NCBI GenBank assembly: GCA_030374805.1
Contig: JARGSG010000229.1
Coordinates: 217,475 to 281,474 of the forward strand
Direction: 5' to 3'
From: Gracilaria gracilis
Taxonomy: Eukaryota > Rhodophyta > Florideophyceae > Gracilariales > Gracilariaceae
Length of the DNA: 64,000 nt
Both the position numbers and the translations under genes were made by a program. The first letter of the stretch is position 1; every line of letters begins with the position of its first letter. Under the pieces are notes generated by a model. That model saw nothing but the letters and a program-made list of their open reading frames with translations. It made no database searches and was not told where the DNA came from. Positions 9,286 to 20,930 of the stretch are shown piece after piece.

Positions 9286-11414
9286 GATTGTCGCGGGCTG
9301 GTTGGAGAGGAGACGGTTGAGTGCTGCGATGTCTGTTCCGAACGACCATGGAAGGGAGGGGATTTACCACTTTAAGTAGTGCTTACGATGGCGATGAGTT
9401 GTTCCTTGCATGCCAATATCCAAGGAAGTCGAAGTGACTAAGATGCTGAGTTTACCTGAGAACATCAAGCGAGAGGAAGCCTTCATTGAATTGAGGATAC
9501 AATGTAGGATGCCCCCTAGAGCTTACGAAACAAGGCAATGAGTTCACATAGACTTAAGGTCATGGCAAGCACAAATCCTAACTGTAACTCTGCCATGAGA
9601 TAAATGCTTCCCTTCTCAAAAGTATCCCTAGATATATACCGCCTCTTTATTGGTCATCCTAGAGGGAACTCAAGCTTACCCTTTGAGCTCGGGCAACTGA
9701 TTGACCTTCTCGTTCGACATTAGAGGTCAATTCTTAATTTCTTCGGCCAAAACACCTGATGGTCGTGAAAGGGTTCCGTGAATTCCTCTCTGTACATTTA
9801 CTTGAACTCAGACGAATCATGGTGTAAGTAAGAGTTCGTGGCCCTTGCTATTCTTAGCGCAGATTGTGTTCTCTCGTTGATATCTATGATTTCTTTAGAC
9901 GTTCTACACATGCCTTTCGAAATCTAAGAGTTCGCCCTCCCCTTGTAGCCTACAGTTCAGCCTTCTTGAAGGAAGGTAGAGTGGACTCAAAGAGTTGACG
10001 AAAAGTCGTAAACGAGATAAAACTGAGCTTCCCACACGAATTCAATTTCGTCCATACGTAGCTGGGTTAATTATATCTGCAATATATCACATTCTGTACC
10101 TAGAGAAGTACTTCTCCAAGTAGTATGCTACCAAAAGGTAGGTATTCTTCATCTCCTTTACATAGTGGCAATGTGTAGTAAAAATAACCGTTCTGTTGTA
10201 TTAAGCGGTAGCTTGTGATCGTATCTCTTCGTCAAACAGTTTGATATCAGGTCGTGATTTTTGGCGAGCGTGAGATTTCAAGGGTTCAGGGTTCGTCCAA
10301 GAAGAGCCCACATGGCCTGCATCGTATATGTAATCCTCGACGTTTCTATGTACATTTCTTACTGAAGCTTTCTCGCGCCAATTCAAACAAACATTGTTTG
10401 ATTTCTGGGACCGTCATACTCGCGTACAATTAGACATGACAAGGTGACTTCATCAACAGCGGAATTCAGAGCCGGCGAACTGCTGAAACCCTCGCCACAA
10501 CTCATGCAAAGACCCTATGTATACCCTTGTACATAATCTGTACTCGTTTGGACACATGTTTTATGATGGGTACGTACTGAACACGTGCTCGAGATTTTCT
10601 ACCGACAACGAAATGAATTGAATTGGAGATCTTCCGCCTTCGACCGTTAGATACCTTCGCAGAGACTAAGGTTACAGTGATTCCATTGGAAGAATTGAAT
10701 GGGACCCGTCCCAGCAGAGGCGTCGAACGAGCACACTGGCGCACGGTGTGCGCTGGTGCCCGCTCCCCTGAATTGGAACAATGAGCGGTGTAAGCCTCAT
10801 CTGCCAATCGTGTTCGAGGAAATTCAAAGCCTTGTCGCCGGCCATGTTCTGCTGTTGCATGCCGGATGACAGCCATTTGGGAGTGCCCTCCACAGTCATG
10901 ACGCACCGTGCCGAGACGCACATGCCGAAACGCAAAGAAACTGTTCCTGACGACTGTTAACAACCTCGCCGACTCGGAAGTGCCACCGAACGACTCACGA
11001 AGGAAGGCAGAACGTTCCAACATTTCTTCCTGTTGCAATGATTGGGAGCTCTGATCACCCAACTCTCAAAATGCGGTACACACCTTGACGTCGTGTTACA
11101 AGAGTAATCTATCACAAGTTGGATTGTCAACCCCCTAGCTTTTCACGTAAACGATATATACCACATCCGTGATATTAGCAGTACCGTTGTAGACACAAAT
11201 CGCAAGCTTGAGCAATTCAACAGCACTTGAGCAACCTATCTAACGGACATTGAGAATCACGGCAGAGAGCTACACGTAAACTACCCTTGGTACCATAATG
11301 TCGTCGTTTTGTTCAATCAGGTTTGGTCTCTTGTGACATTTAAATTCCACACTATCGCTAGATCTTAATCAAAGCACCTCACTTGTCCCACTGGCTACGT
11401 TTGCCTTCGCCTTT
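9286..11414. other. Intergenic, no supported gene
   Basis: About 2.1 kb with only unrecognised open frames. The longest, 10502..11062 on the minus strand (186 codons from a non-ATG start), has no domain I recognise, and a competing 87-codon frame overlaps it. I do not call either as a gene. They may be remnants of an older element. Confidence 0.45.
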
Positions 11415-11438
11415 CTAGTGTCTATCGGACCAGCGCGT

Positions 11439-11477
11439 TGACCTCATATGAGGTCAAAATGACCTCATATGAGGTCA
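11439..11477. repeat. Paired 18-bp palindromes, left end
   Basis: Two copies of TGACCTCATATGAGGTCA separated by 3 bp. The same doublet, spaced by 2 bp, occurs in the right end at 12408-12445. They are likely transposase-binding sites of the element that encloses them. Confidence 0.8.
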
Positions 11478-12407
11478 GCACAAATAGTGAGAGAAATGTA
11501 AAAAATTGGATAAAGCTTTGCACATAATTCAGCGATTCATTAGAAAACAACTACAATTATGCAATCAAACTAGTTTCATTACCCCAAATAACCATTTGAA
11601 GCGAACCAATTCCAAGCAATAAGTGCTTTAGTAGTCATCTGATTGCATGTAGAATTACTATTTAGGTTTAAACGCCCAAAAATTCTACATATAACTTAAA
11701 AACTGCTTAAAATGCTTCAAAAGTAGTTAATGTTTTTGTTGCTATAGTTCTTGACGATCAACTAGTATTGAGATAACGCACTTTTTAATATTATATGAGC
11801 CAAACGTATGTGTGCAAGAGATATATAAGCATTCTGACTGCTTTTAAACACATTTAACATACTGGCCTACGCAGAGAACATTCAATCTTTATAGTACATT
11901 GAGTCACATGAAGTCGTAAAATGGTACCATTCTCAGGTTTGTTTGTGTTTTAGTTCGCATCATTGCACCTAAAAGAGCCTCAAAAACAGTTTTATAACGT
12001 GGTAGTTTCACAAGTCTGCGAAAATGATGTCCATAGCTTTCAAGATAGAATTTCTATTAAATTTGAGAAGTCCGGCATTTCAAAGTTGTGCAAAAACTAT
12101 TGTAAATTATACCAGGCCCTTAACACCCTTTATTCTGAGAGCAATTTGAAACAGGTTGCATATATGTTGTCGAGGTTTTCTGGTTTACTTTATGAAGAAG
12201 GATAAAAAACTTCTTTTCGTTGGAGAAGTTAAAATTTGATTAAAGTTTCGAATGTAGCGAATATATCTTTTCCCCAATTACTACTCAGCGTCGTTCTTTG
12301 TACTAGATGTTCTACTCCGCCATGAATGTGATGCCGAATGCGGTTCTAGAGAGGTGCTTTAGAGACTCTGAACTGGTTTACATCTATTTTTATAAAGTGT
12401 TATATTC

Positions 12408-12445
12408 TGACCTCATATGAGGTCAATTGACCTCATATGAGGTCA
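12408..12445. repeat. Paired 18-bp palindromes, right end
   Basis: Second doublet of the same palindrome, 9 bp inside the right inverted terminal repeat. It mirrors the left doublet and supports the element boundaries. Confidence 0.8.
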
Positions 12446-12464
12446 GTTGTCAAATAGACACTAG

Positions 12465-12886
12465 ATAGCTGCTAAGAGCCGATTGGCGGAACCGAGTATG
12501 AAGTTATCTTTTCAGTGTGCTTCACTCGTCTACGACGGTCGTAGATCGTAGCACGACCATGCTGCATTCTACCATATTTCACGGGGAACGCTAACCTAAA
12601 AACGCTATTTCCCCGAAATCTGAACCCGCCTCACTGTAGCATGCTGCTAGATTTTGCTATCCCCCGATATATCAGAGACTACTGACTATGTCACTTTCAA
12701 GTTCACAGCTCTTTGCTCCCACCCACAGCGGCTTATGCCTAGCGCAGCCAAACTTGAGCAGATAAACCATGCTGTGAGCACGGGCTCAGCCCTGTTCCAA
12801 CAAACCATGGCTTCTCATGGTTGGCACAGCCAGGCATGAGCAGCTAAATGCCTGTTCTAGCACAGGCACAGTTATGTGCTCAGAAC
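12465..12886. other. Intergenic sequence interrupted by the hAT-type element
   Basis: No gene. From about 12720 the sequence is rich in degenerate TGAGCA/TGCTCA and CATGGTT-like short repeats. The same texture resumes after 13404, so the 518-bp element appears to have inserted into an older repeat. Confidence 0.45.
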
Positions 12887-13404
12887 CAGGGATGTAACCA
12901 ATCCGAAGGGGAGGGGATTGCGATTTGAGCGTGCAATCTTCCAGACGATTGCAATAGCTTTACCGAAATCAAATCCGATTGCAATCGCTTTCCCACAGAA
13001 ACAATCTAATTGCAATCCTTCCTCGGAAACACCACCCCATCGCAATTCGTATTCATTTCGGCAATTGTAGCCCCAACTTTACTGGAATATCTACTTTTCA
13101 TCCGTTTGGACCACATCAATGCTTCCCGCACTAGTTAGAGGTCCCAAAAGCGAGCATTGACGCAAAAAAGATTGCTGTAGCCAGTATATGAATGATACAC
13201 TTTGGACTAGAGAATTAACGTTTTGTTTCAATAGAAACTCTTTACTCTTTTAACCAATGTCTCACTTGCAATGATCTGCAATCTGAGGGGACTATTGGTC
13301 TGAAAAAAAACATCAGATTGCCATCCTTTTGGAATCAAACAATCCATGATTGCAATTTTGGGATTGCAATAGATTCCAATCCAATCAATTGCATTACATC
13401 CCTG
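12887..13404. mobile_element. hAT-type non-autonomous element (MITE)
   Basis: 518 bp with inverted ends CAGGGATGTAA (left) and TTACATCCCTG (right), the CAGRG-type end of hAT transposons. The 8-bp flanks CTCAGAAC (12879-12886) and CCTAGAAC (13405-13412) match at 6 of 8 positions, as an aged hAT 8-bp target duplication would. The interior has many copies of GATTGCAAT and its variants, mostly near the ends, which are possible subterminal transposase sites. There is no coding capacity. Confidence 0.72.
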
Positions 13405-13587
13405 CCTAGAACCCCAAACTGCTCATGCTTCAAACAGCCAGTTATGAGCAGTTCAAACTCTCTTTGTGGAAGTAAGTCGCTACCTGAGCTTTACATCGAG
13501 CTCACTTCATCTACGCCTAACCCACTCCGGGAGTCTGTTGAGTACCCGCAACTTTTTTAGAATTCCTGTAACAAAGCGTTGATTACT

Positions 13588-14440
13588 TGAAGGATAACAC
13601 TCCTCGGAGGCGATTTGAGGTACTTTATTAATTTTCGCATCATGCCTTAGTATATATATATGAACTACACCGCTATTAGCGTGTCGTCTCGCTGAGGTAA
13701 TTCCCACACATGTACACGTGGATTACACGGCTCAAAGCGCCGCTTAGCGGATGTAAATAGCACACGTGTAAAACGGATATGCCGGAAACAGTGTACCCAG
13801 CATTGCTGTATCTACTTAGATATTTTATAGATTATTTTGCCTGGCGCACCCACTGTCAGTGGTGCGCCGAGCTCAGTAGTTAAGAGGGTTGAGCATCGCT
13901 CCCCCAAGTAAATTGCCCCTTGCCAAGCAAGGGCTTCTGGCTCTAACTACCACGCCTTCGCGGATTGTTCACCTCCAAGTGGAGTAACAACTGCTTTGTT
14001 TACGTATAGTTACCCACCCTTGTGGCGCTCAGAGTATAACCACTATTCGTATGTCTCGTTCCGACCTATTGTCGTATACTCGCCCACGTACTGGCTTTGA
14101 TTTATTCTCTTTCTTTTTTCCTTACTTTGGTGGTTCGTTTTCTCCCCTTTTTGGCTTTGCCTTTTTGCCCTGTTTGCAGTGGCCCGTTTCCGACACCTTG
14201 TCGTTGCCGTGCTACTCTCTCTAGGCGACTTATCTCGTGACAGTGTGAACACGTGGATCTCTACCGACTACTAATCGGCCTCACGCTACAAAGCTTGTCG
14301 TGGTGGTTTGACGTCGGATTTGCACTCGGCTTAGCTGTGTCATTCCCGGAGTGCTCCGTTCGCTGTGCTGCCCTGTCGAGGGGAAGATTCCGAACTTCTT
14401 CGTGAGCCTGCGCTTTTCCCGCCAAAGGCGTTGCTCCACA
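13588..14440 (+). repeat. 5' LTR of Gypsy 1
   Basis: Begins TGAAGGATAACACTCC and ends TTGCTCCACA, with terminal TG...CA. Its partner is at 24187..25038. It contains an inverted pair GGCGCACCCACTG/CAGTGGTGCGCC near 13850 that may fold as a hairpin. Confidence 0.88.
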
Positions 14441-14442
14441 AG

Positions 14443-14460
14443 TGGTCTCCCGACCTAGAA
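14443..14460 (+). promoter_or_regulatory. Primer-binding site of Gypsy 1
   Basis: TGGTCTCCCGACCTAGAA starts 2 nt after the 5' LTR. Its complement ends in CCA, as expected for a tRNA 3' end. The tRNA species is not assigned. Confidence 0.6.
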
Positions 14461-14599
14461 CGACTACTTTTGTCGGAAGATTTACTCGTGAAGTCACTCG
14501 TGGCGAGGTTAGTCCTTTTGCCCTTCTCTCCATTTCGAAGTTCACTGGAAGTCCCAGCCAATTTGCTGTCGATTATCCCGTTGTACCGTTGTTCTTTTC

Positions 14600-16750
14600 A
14601 TGACGCTGTCAGATCGTCCGAAGACACGCAGTCAGACTGGAAGATCGGATCCGCTACTTCCGTCACGGATCCCCACCCGTTCACGGTCCCGGAGCGAAGA
14701 GATGCCGGCTATTGAAGCTGTGCCGACGACCACTCGACTTCCGCCCACGTCGTTGATCAACCCTCATCGAGGTGATGGACCGGCTTCTGCCGTTGCTGGT
14801 CCCGCCCCTATGGTAGGAGGTACGGTCCCTTCCGTAGCTCCCACTCCGGAGGCACCTCTGAGGGCTACTGTCAATAACCTTTCCCCCCCCCCCCCCCCCC
14901 CCCCCCCTCCCCACTTAACTGTGAAAGAGCAGCTCCGTTCCACGCGGGCTGCCCATGCTACCCTTGCTAAGTAGTTGTCGCTACTTCGAAAGAAGGTGGA
15001 TGACACTGCTTTGCAAAACTTTTCTGAGGATCTCCGCGTATTGCGTGGTGATGTCAACTCCCTCTTGGAAGCTTTTGGAGGACCCGCTAATTTCGTGGAG
15101 GACGTGGCTGAGAAGTTTACTCGCCTCCGCGCCCGTCTAGAAACGGTGGAACAAACCGTCCTGGTTGGAGCCAATCGCACGGCTGAGCCGGTTGCTGTTT
15201 CACACCGTGACAAGAAGGTCAGTGGATCCAAAGCACGCAAGGAGCGGAAGAACTAAGACTCTGATTCGTCAGCACCTTCTCTTTCTTCACGCCGGTCAAC
15301 CGGGTGTGATTCGTCCGACTCGTGGGTAGAAGAAGCCCCTCGTGAGCGTTCGTCACGCTCAAAGCGGTCATCAGTCACCCAAGGTGTGATACGCGCCCAC
15401 TCGAAGGGAAGGAAGCACTCTGGATTAAAGGAGTTGAAGCCTACCAATCTGCTCTACAAGAAGCTGTTGTCATACCGGTATTACCGTTTGGAGGACTCCT
15501 CATTGGATAGAACTCCCCGTGGGACGGGAAAAGTCAAAGACTGTATCAAACGGATGCAGCTGTCGCTCCGTAATCAACTGTTTACAGGCGATGATCCCAT
15601 CTTGGTGTTGGATTTCCTATCACGCTTCGTAGCGGAAGCCGACATCCTTGGGATGAATGAAGGACAGGCGTTTGTCGCGCTGCCCTATTTTCTACGCGGA
15701 CTTGCGGAAGATCATTACAACTCTGTAAGAGGTTCATGGCGTGCCTCTGAAGGAGGGGTTACTTGCTGGCCTGAAGCAGTTCAGTATCTACTGAGGTCCT
15801 ATGCCACTGGCAACGCCATCCAGTCGGCTATCCTCGCTCTGAGAGACACCAAACAACGCCCCTGCGAAACAGAAACCGATTATTCGGTGCGCCTGAATAA
15901 GGCCTTCCACCGTTGTGGCAATGTTTATTCCGCTCAAGAGCGTTGTACCATGTTCGCTGATAGACTAGACCTGGCTATACGGACCCTGGGGGCCCGTAGC
16001 CGTGAAGAGAACCGTAAGCTTACGTACTTGGAACTGGTGCAGTATGCACGCGCTGAAGGCGATGCGCTACGCGCACGAGTCCCGGGTACCCAGTTGAAGT
16101 CCGCTAAAACGTTGGTGTTGGAATCGGGAACCCCGTCAGCGTCAATGCTGGCTGAGGAACACTCCAATAAGGAGTATGATCAGGTGCACTTTGCCCGTAG
16201 CGACGTGCTCCCAATCCCGACAACAGAGCTTCCCTCAACCACGGATGCCTCGTTTCAAACGGCTCCGGACGATACACTGCTGTATGTATATTCGAACCGA
16301 GTTCGACCGCCTCGACTGTCTTATGAGAACGGTGGAACCCGGGCTTCACGGCCTGGCTGGCAAGCTTCCCGCCCAGCGGTGCGATTCTCGAATACTCGGA
16401 ACGTCAATGCCATTGTTGGATTGATGTGTCACCTCTGCTATACGCGAGGGCATACTTCTCCGCAATGCGTTTTAACCATGCGTGAATGGGCACAAGTCAT
16501 TGCCAACTACGAATCCCTCTCACCTGAGGAGAAGGCTTCTGTTCCGATGGCATCGTACATCCGCGCGAAGATGGATATTCCACGCACAATTGCGGCTCCG
16601 ATTGCCCAGAACATGGTGACCTCTCACCCCCGTACCCCTCTCGAGGGAAATTCAACCGCTACTGCAGACGCTTCTGCCGCTGGTGTCCAGGCATCAAGGG
16701 TTCAGAACACTGAGCACACGCCTCAGGCGGAATCTGCTCAGAAAAACTAA
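14600..16750 (+). pseudogene. gag: gag of Gypsy 1
   Basis: One reading frame from the ATG at 14600 to the TAA at 16748, interrupted by TAG at 14972 and TAA at 15254. The N-terminal part is Arg/Ser/Pro-rich and includes a Pro run encoded by a long C homopolymer (about 14885-14908). The middle resembles a Ty3-type capsid. A CCHC zinc knuckle lies at 16427..16468, with C-H-L-C then His and Cys in a CX2CX4HX4C pattern, the nucleic-acid-binding nucleocapsid signature. The product would package element RNA into particles. The -1 frame (pol) opens at 16714 and overlaps the last 37 nt. Confidence 0.82.
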
Positions 16751-19700
16751 TTGTGGGAGTCTCCTCTCTTGGAGATGCGCCCTCAGAGTTGAGGCTGAAG
16801 GCGCCCGAGGCGTCCCCGCCTCGCTCCCAGGTCCGAATCTTCTCGAGGAAACAGGCCGTCGAAGACGTGAACTCAGAACACCTTGGTGTTCTTCGTCGAC
16901 CGTGGATACGGGTAAGAAATAACCGGTTCCCGGATAGAGTTATGGTGATGGCCAAGCGCAATTACAAGGTCTATGCCGACCTTGGCCTTTCACCCCAGTT
17001 TATGGTGCGTTATCTCACTGTATTAGATACAGGCGCAGGTCCGAACTTCATTGTTGAGACAGCATTGCCACCCGCCTTGCGGTCACACATTCGCCGTGGC
17101 GAAATTCCTGACGTCGCTGACGCGAATAACAACCCGTTGTCAATAGTAGGATACATCGAGTTGGTAATCCGTTTGGGCTCATGCGTGGTGAAGCTCGACT
17201 TTGTCGTTTGTCGGTCCCTGGCCACCCCGGTCATTCTGGGTTGTGACTTTTGCGACCGCTTTGTCGATGCCATTAGGCCCCGCCAGAGGCATGTTGAAAT
17301 GGAAGATGGTTCGTCCGTGCCGATTGTTCGTCGTACTTTGAGGCATGCCTCCAAGAAGCATGTACCTCTACCTGCGGCGCAGAAAGCACCACCGAGTTCT
17401 CGGGAATCTACGAAGCTTCGTGTTGCCTCCGCGACACGCGTGCCTCCAGAGTCTCAAGTCTGGGTACAGGTGAATTCCCGTCAACACGGTTTACGAATCG
17501 TCCAGCCATTGCCGTCGTTGTATGATAAATAGTCTCTGGCTATTTCTAATGGAGTAGTCCAGGTGGTACCGGATAATCCGTTTTACGTGTTGATAGCCAA
17601 TCTAGGCAAAACAACCCAGTATCTGGTGAAAAACCAAGTGATTGGCTCGGTCATGCCGCATCCAACTGCGTTGGTACCGACGAAGATGACTGCTGCCGAT
17701 GTGCTCGGAATCGTTCACTCTAAGGAGGGAGAGGAGTCTGAATCTCATTCGTCTCCGTCGCCGAGTCTCTCGGGTCAGCAACCTGTTAAGACAGAGAAGA
17801 CACACGTTCCGACGAGTTACGACCAATTGGACCCAGTGAAGGAATTGGAAGAACTCGACCTCGGACATGTTCCGGGGACACAACGCAAACGACTGCGTGA
17901 TATGCTTCGTGAATTCACCACAATCTGGGATGGTTCTCTCGGAGAGATAAATAGCACGGAACACCGGATTGATCTCCTTCCGAACTCTCGGCCAGTAGCC
18001 CAACATCCGTACAGGGCAGGGCCCAAGGCCAGAAAAGAAGAGCAATTTCAGGTGGACAAGATGCTCCGGGCAGGAGTTATAGAACCGGCACATTCGCCGT
18101 GGGCATCACCAGTGGTACTGGCTCCGAAACCGGATGGTCCCTGGCGCTTCTGTATCGACTATCGTCGTCTAAACGCCCTTACCGTCAAGGACGTGGACCC
18201 TATTCTACGTATGGATGAATACATCGATTCTCTCGGAAATGCTACCGTATTCACGGTCTTGGATGCTAACTGGGGATACTGGCAGGTTCCAGTGAGAAAG
18301 GAGGATCAGGACGAGACAGCGTTTGTCTGCCATTCTGGCCTCTACCGTTTTAAACGGATGCCCTTTGGTTTAACCAATGCTCCCGCTACTTTTCAGCGTG
18401 CTATTGATATCCTACTGGTCCGCTTTAAGTGGCGTACTTGTCTCGTCTACCTTGACGACGTCATTGTATTCTCAGATAATCTGGATGATCACCTCACACA
18501 TGTGAGAGACATAATGGCCACGTTACGGGACGCCGGAGTGACACTCAAGCTGAGGAAATGCGAATTCTTCACGGATACAGTCAAGTATCTGGGTCACATA
18601 ATCCGTCCAGGACGAGTCATGATCGAGGAAGCTCGTGTGAAGTCGCTGAAACAGGCCACGGAACCGACCACCCAGACTGAACTGAGATCCTTCCAAGGAT
18701 TAGTCAACGTCTATAGACGGTTTATTCCCAACTTCGCGGACATTGCGGCACCTCTCAACGCGCTCCTGCGGAAGGGTCAACCGCCTAAGTTGGACCCATT
18801 CACGTCCACTCAGACGGAAGCCTTTAACTCTCTCAAAGAGGCTGTAACCACGGCACCAGTGTTGTCACTACCGAAACCGGGACTTTCATTTACCGTGGAC
18901 ACGGATTCTAGTGACTACCAGGTAGGCTGCGCCTTGTTTCAAACCACCCCAGAGGGGGAACGCAAGCCAATTGGGTACTGGTCCCGTTCGTTAAACATGC
19001 ATGAGAAGAATTACTCCGTCTCCAAGAAGGAATGTCTTGCAGTAGTGTAGGCATTATGCACACTACGCCCCTACCTCATGGGTGCTCATTTCACCGTTTA
19101 CACGGATCAATCATCATTGACATGGCTACTCTCCATATCGGAGCCTTCAGGCCGCTTAATGCGTTGGAGACTGCGTCTTGCAGAGTTCGACTTTGACGTC
19201 GCCTACAAGAAAGGCGCCAAAAATGCACAAGCCGACGCCCTTTCTCGCCTACCCACCATAGGGGAAGCGTTAGCCGTCGATGACGAGGAAATATCCTGCT
19301 TCGCAGTTGACGACTACACTGCCGGTAAACTGGATGATGTCGAAGAGGAATGGCCAGACGAACTGGATTTTGACCAGGAACTGGATGACCTACTCGCTGT
19401 CAGCGAAAGTGCGAACCCCCTACCAGGGAACTTCGTGCCCGTCACAACGGAGGAGATGGTTAGGGAACAATTCGGCGATCCCTACTGCACGAAGATTCGG
19501 GCGCAACTCAATGGAGGAGCTGATCTCCGCTTTCGGGTGAATGATATTGGATATCTCGTTCGCACGGTAATTGGAGACCCACAAACAGTGGTTCCACGTG
19601 CCCTAAAATCTCGGGTGTTACACTTATCACATTATTCCAAACTTAGTGGCCACGTCGGAGGACGGAAACTGTACCTTACATTGCGAAGAAAATTCTACTG

Positions 19701-19803
19701 GCCAGCAATGTCTGTGGATTGCTACGCAACTATACGGGTCTGCCCCGAGTGTGCTCGGAATCGCGTCAGGCTTCGCCGCCATGCGACGAAGTTACGAAGT
19801 TGA
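16714..19803 (+). pseudogene. pol: pol of Gypsy 1: protease, reverse transcriptase, RNase H, integrase N-terminus
   Basis: Single frame, -1 relative to gag, broken by TAG at 17530 and TAG at 19048. Aspartic protease: LDTGAG with the catalytic DTG at 17026..17034 and VILGCDF further on. Reverse transcriptase: FCIDYRRLN, MPFGLTNAPATFQ and the YLDD active site at 18448..18459. RNase H starts with FTVDTDSSDYQVG, and its AVVWAL-type motif has a stop where Trp is expected (19048). The integrase HHCC zinc domain has paired His and CPEC. The frame ends at TGA 19801 because of a frameshift near 19790; the integrase core continues in another frame. Upstream of 16753 the frame overlaps gag. Confidence 0.88.
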
Positions 19804-20930
19804 AGCTCTTCCCCGCAAGGGCGCCCCTGGAATTCGTAGCCATCGATATTTTGGGACCGTTCCTCACTACCAAGCGGCGTAACAAATGTCTACTCGTGAT
19901 CACGGATCGTTTCTCGAAGCTCGTTCGTACCGTACCATCACGGAGAATCACGTCATTGACGGTTGCGCAAGCATTCGTCACCCATTGGGCATTCGTCTAC
20001 GGCCCACCGGTGATTCTACTCTCCGACAACGGGAAACAGTTTGCCTCCCGGTTCTTCGGGGATGTATGCAGAATTCTCGATGTCAAGAATCTCTTCACGA
20101 CAACCTACCACCCCCAGTGTAAAGGGCAGGCTGAACGGTTTAACCGGACGCTGTTAGCAGCACTCCGTTCATACGTAGCCGATCAACCCACCACGTGGGA
20201 CCTGTTCACCGATGCGCTGACATTCGCATACAACACTCAGGTACACCGTACTACGGGATTGACTCCATTTGAATTGGTTCTGTCTCGCACCCCACCGCCC
20301 GTGGCGCTCGAAGCACAGCCAACGCTGGATCAATTTCCTTCGACGAAGGGATACAGTGAAACGTAGAAGACATGGCTTACCAAGCTCGTCCCTACAGCAC
20401 AACGGTCAATGGCCCGGTCACAAGCCACGTATAAGCGTGATTTCGATGAGCGAGCCCCTCGAAGACCACCCGCCCTTAAAGAAGGACACTATGTGTTCAT
20501 CCGTAAGGAGTATTGGAACCCAGGCAAGGAGAAGCGCCAAAAGCTCTCACCCGTCGCCGACGGTCCCTTCAAGACAATTGCTGTGGAATCCGACACTGTC
20601 GTAGTGGAGATGGGTCAGCAACACGAACGCATTTCCCGCGATCGCGTGGTTTTTGCACCCCCGCCTGCGGGAAACGACCCATCAAGTGGACATTTTACCG
20701 CAGAAGCGGAAACGAACACTACGGACACACCGGACCCACCCCCGATCTACCGCCCTAGGGAGGTACCACACCCAAGTAGGGGACTCTCGGATTTGCCGAT
20801 GTTATCGGAATCTACGCGCCCTGGTGCTTCGATGTCTGAAGCCCCGCCGCCTGGCGTAATTATTCGCCGTCTTGGCGCGTTAACACCCACTCCCTATGTC
20901 TCTCCATCTAAGGAGGGGGGGACTCATTGA
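19719..20930 (+). pseudogene. pol: Integrase core of Gypsy 1
   Basis: Continues integrase after the frameshift near 19790. The DDE catalytic core shows AIDILGPF (first Asp), LLSDNGKQF (second Asp) and HPQCKGQAERFNR (Glu). A TAG at 20364 interrupts it, followed by the region linking core to C-terminal domain (ALKEGHYVFIRKEYW, GPFKTI). It ends at TGA 20928. A second frameshift occurs in a seven-G run near 20916-20922, after which the tail continues in frame with the chromodomain piece. Confidence 0.85.

Larger units (their letters stand above)
11415..12464. mobile_element. Non-autonomous DNA element with palindromic ends
   Basis: 1,050-bp element bounded by the inverted repeats CTAGTGTCTAT (11415-11425) and ATAGACACTAG (12454-12464). 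Each end also carries two copies of the 18-bp palindrome TGACCTCATATGAGGTCA, at 11439-11456 and 11460-11477 on the left and 12408-12425 and 12428-12445 on the right. If CTAG is the target duplication, the element proper is 11419..12460 with TGTCTAT ends. The interior is AT-rich; the longest frame is 80 codons (11963..12205) and unrecognised. No transposase is present, so it depends on another element. The superfamily is not assigned. Confidence 0.72.

Noticed and set aside
10502-11062. 186-codon minus-strand frame
   Set aside because: Non-ATG start, no recognisable motif, a competing overlapping frame, and no neighbours to support it.
11415-12464. CACTA-type transposon
   Set aside because: The left end reads CTAGTG, the reverse of the CACTA rule, and there is no 3-bp target duplication.
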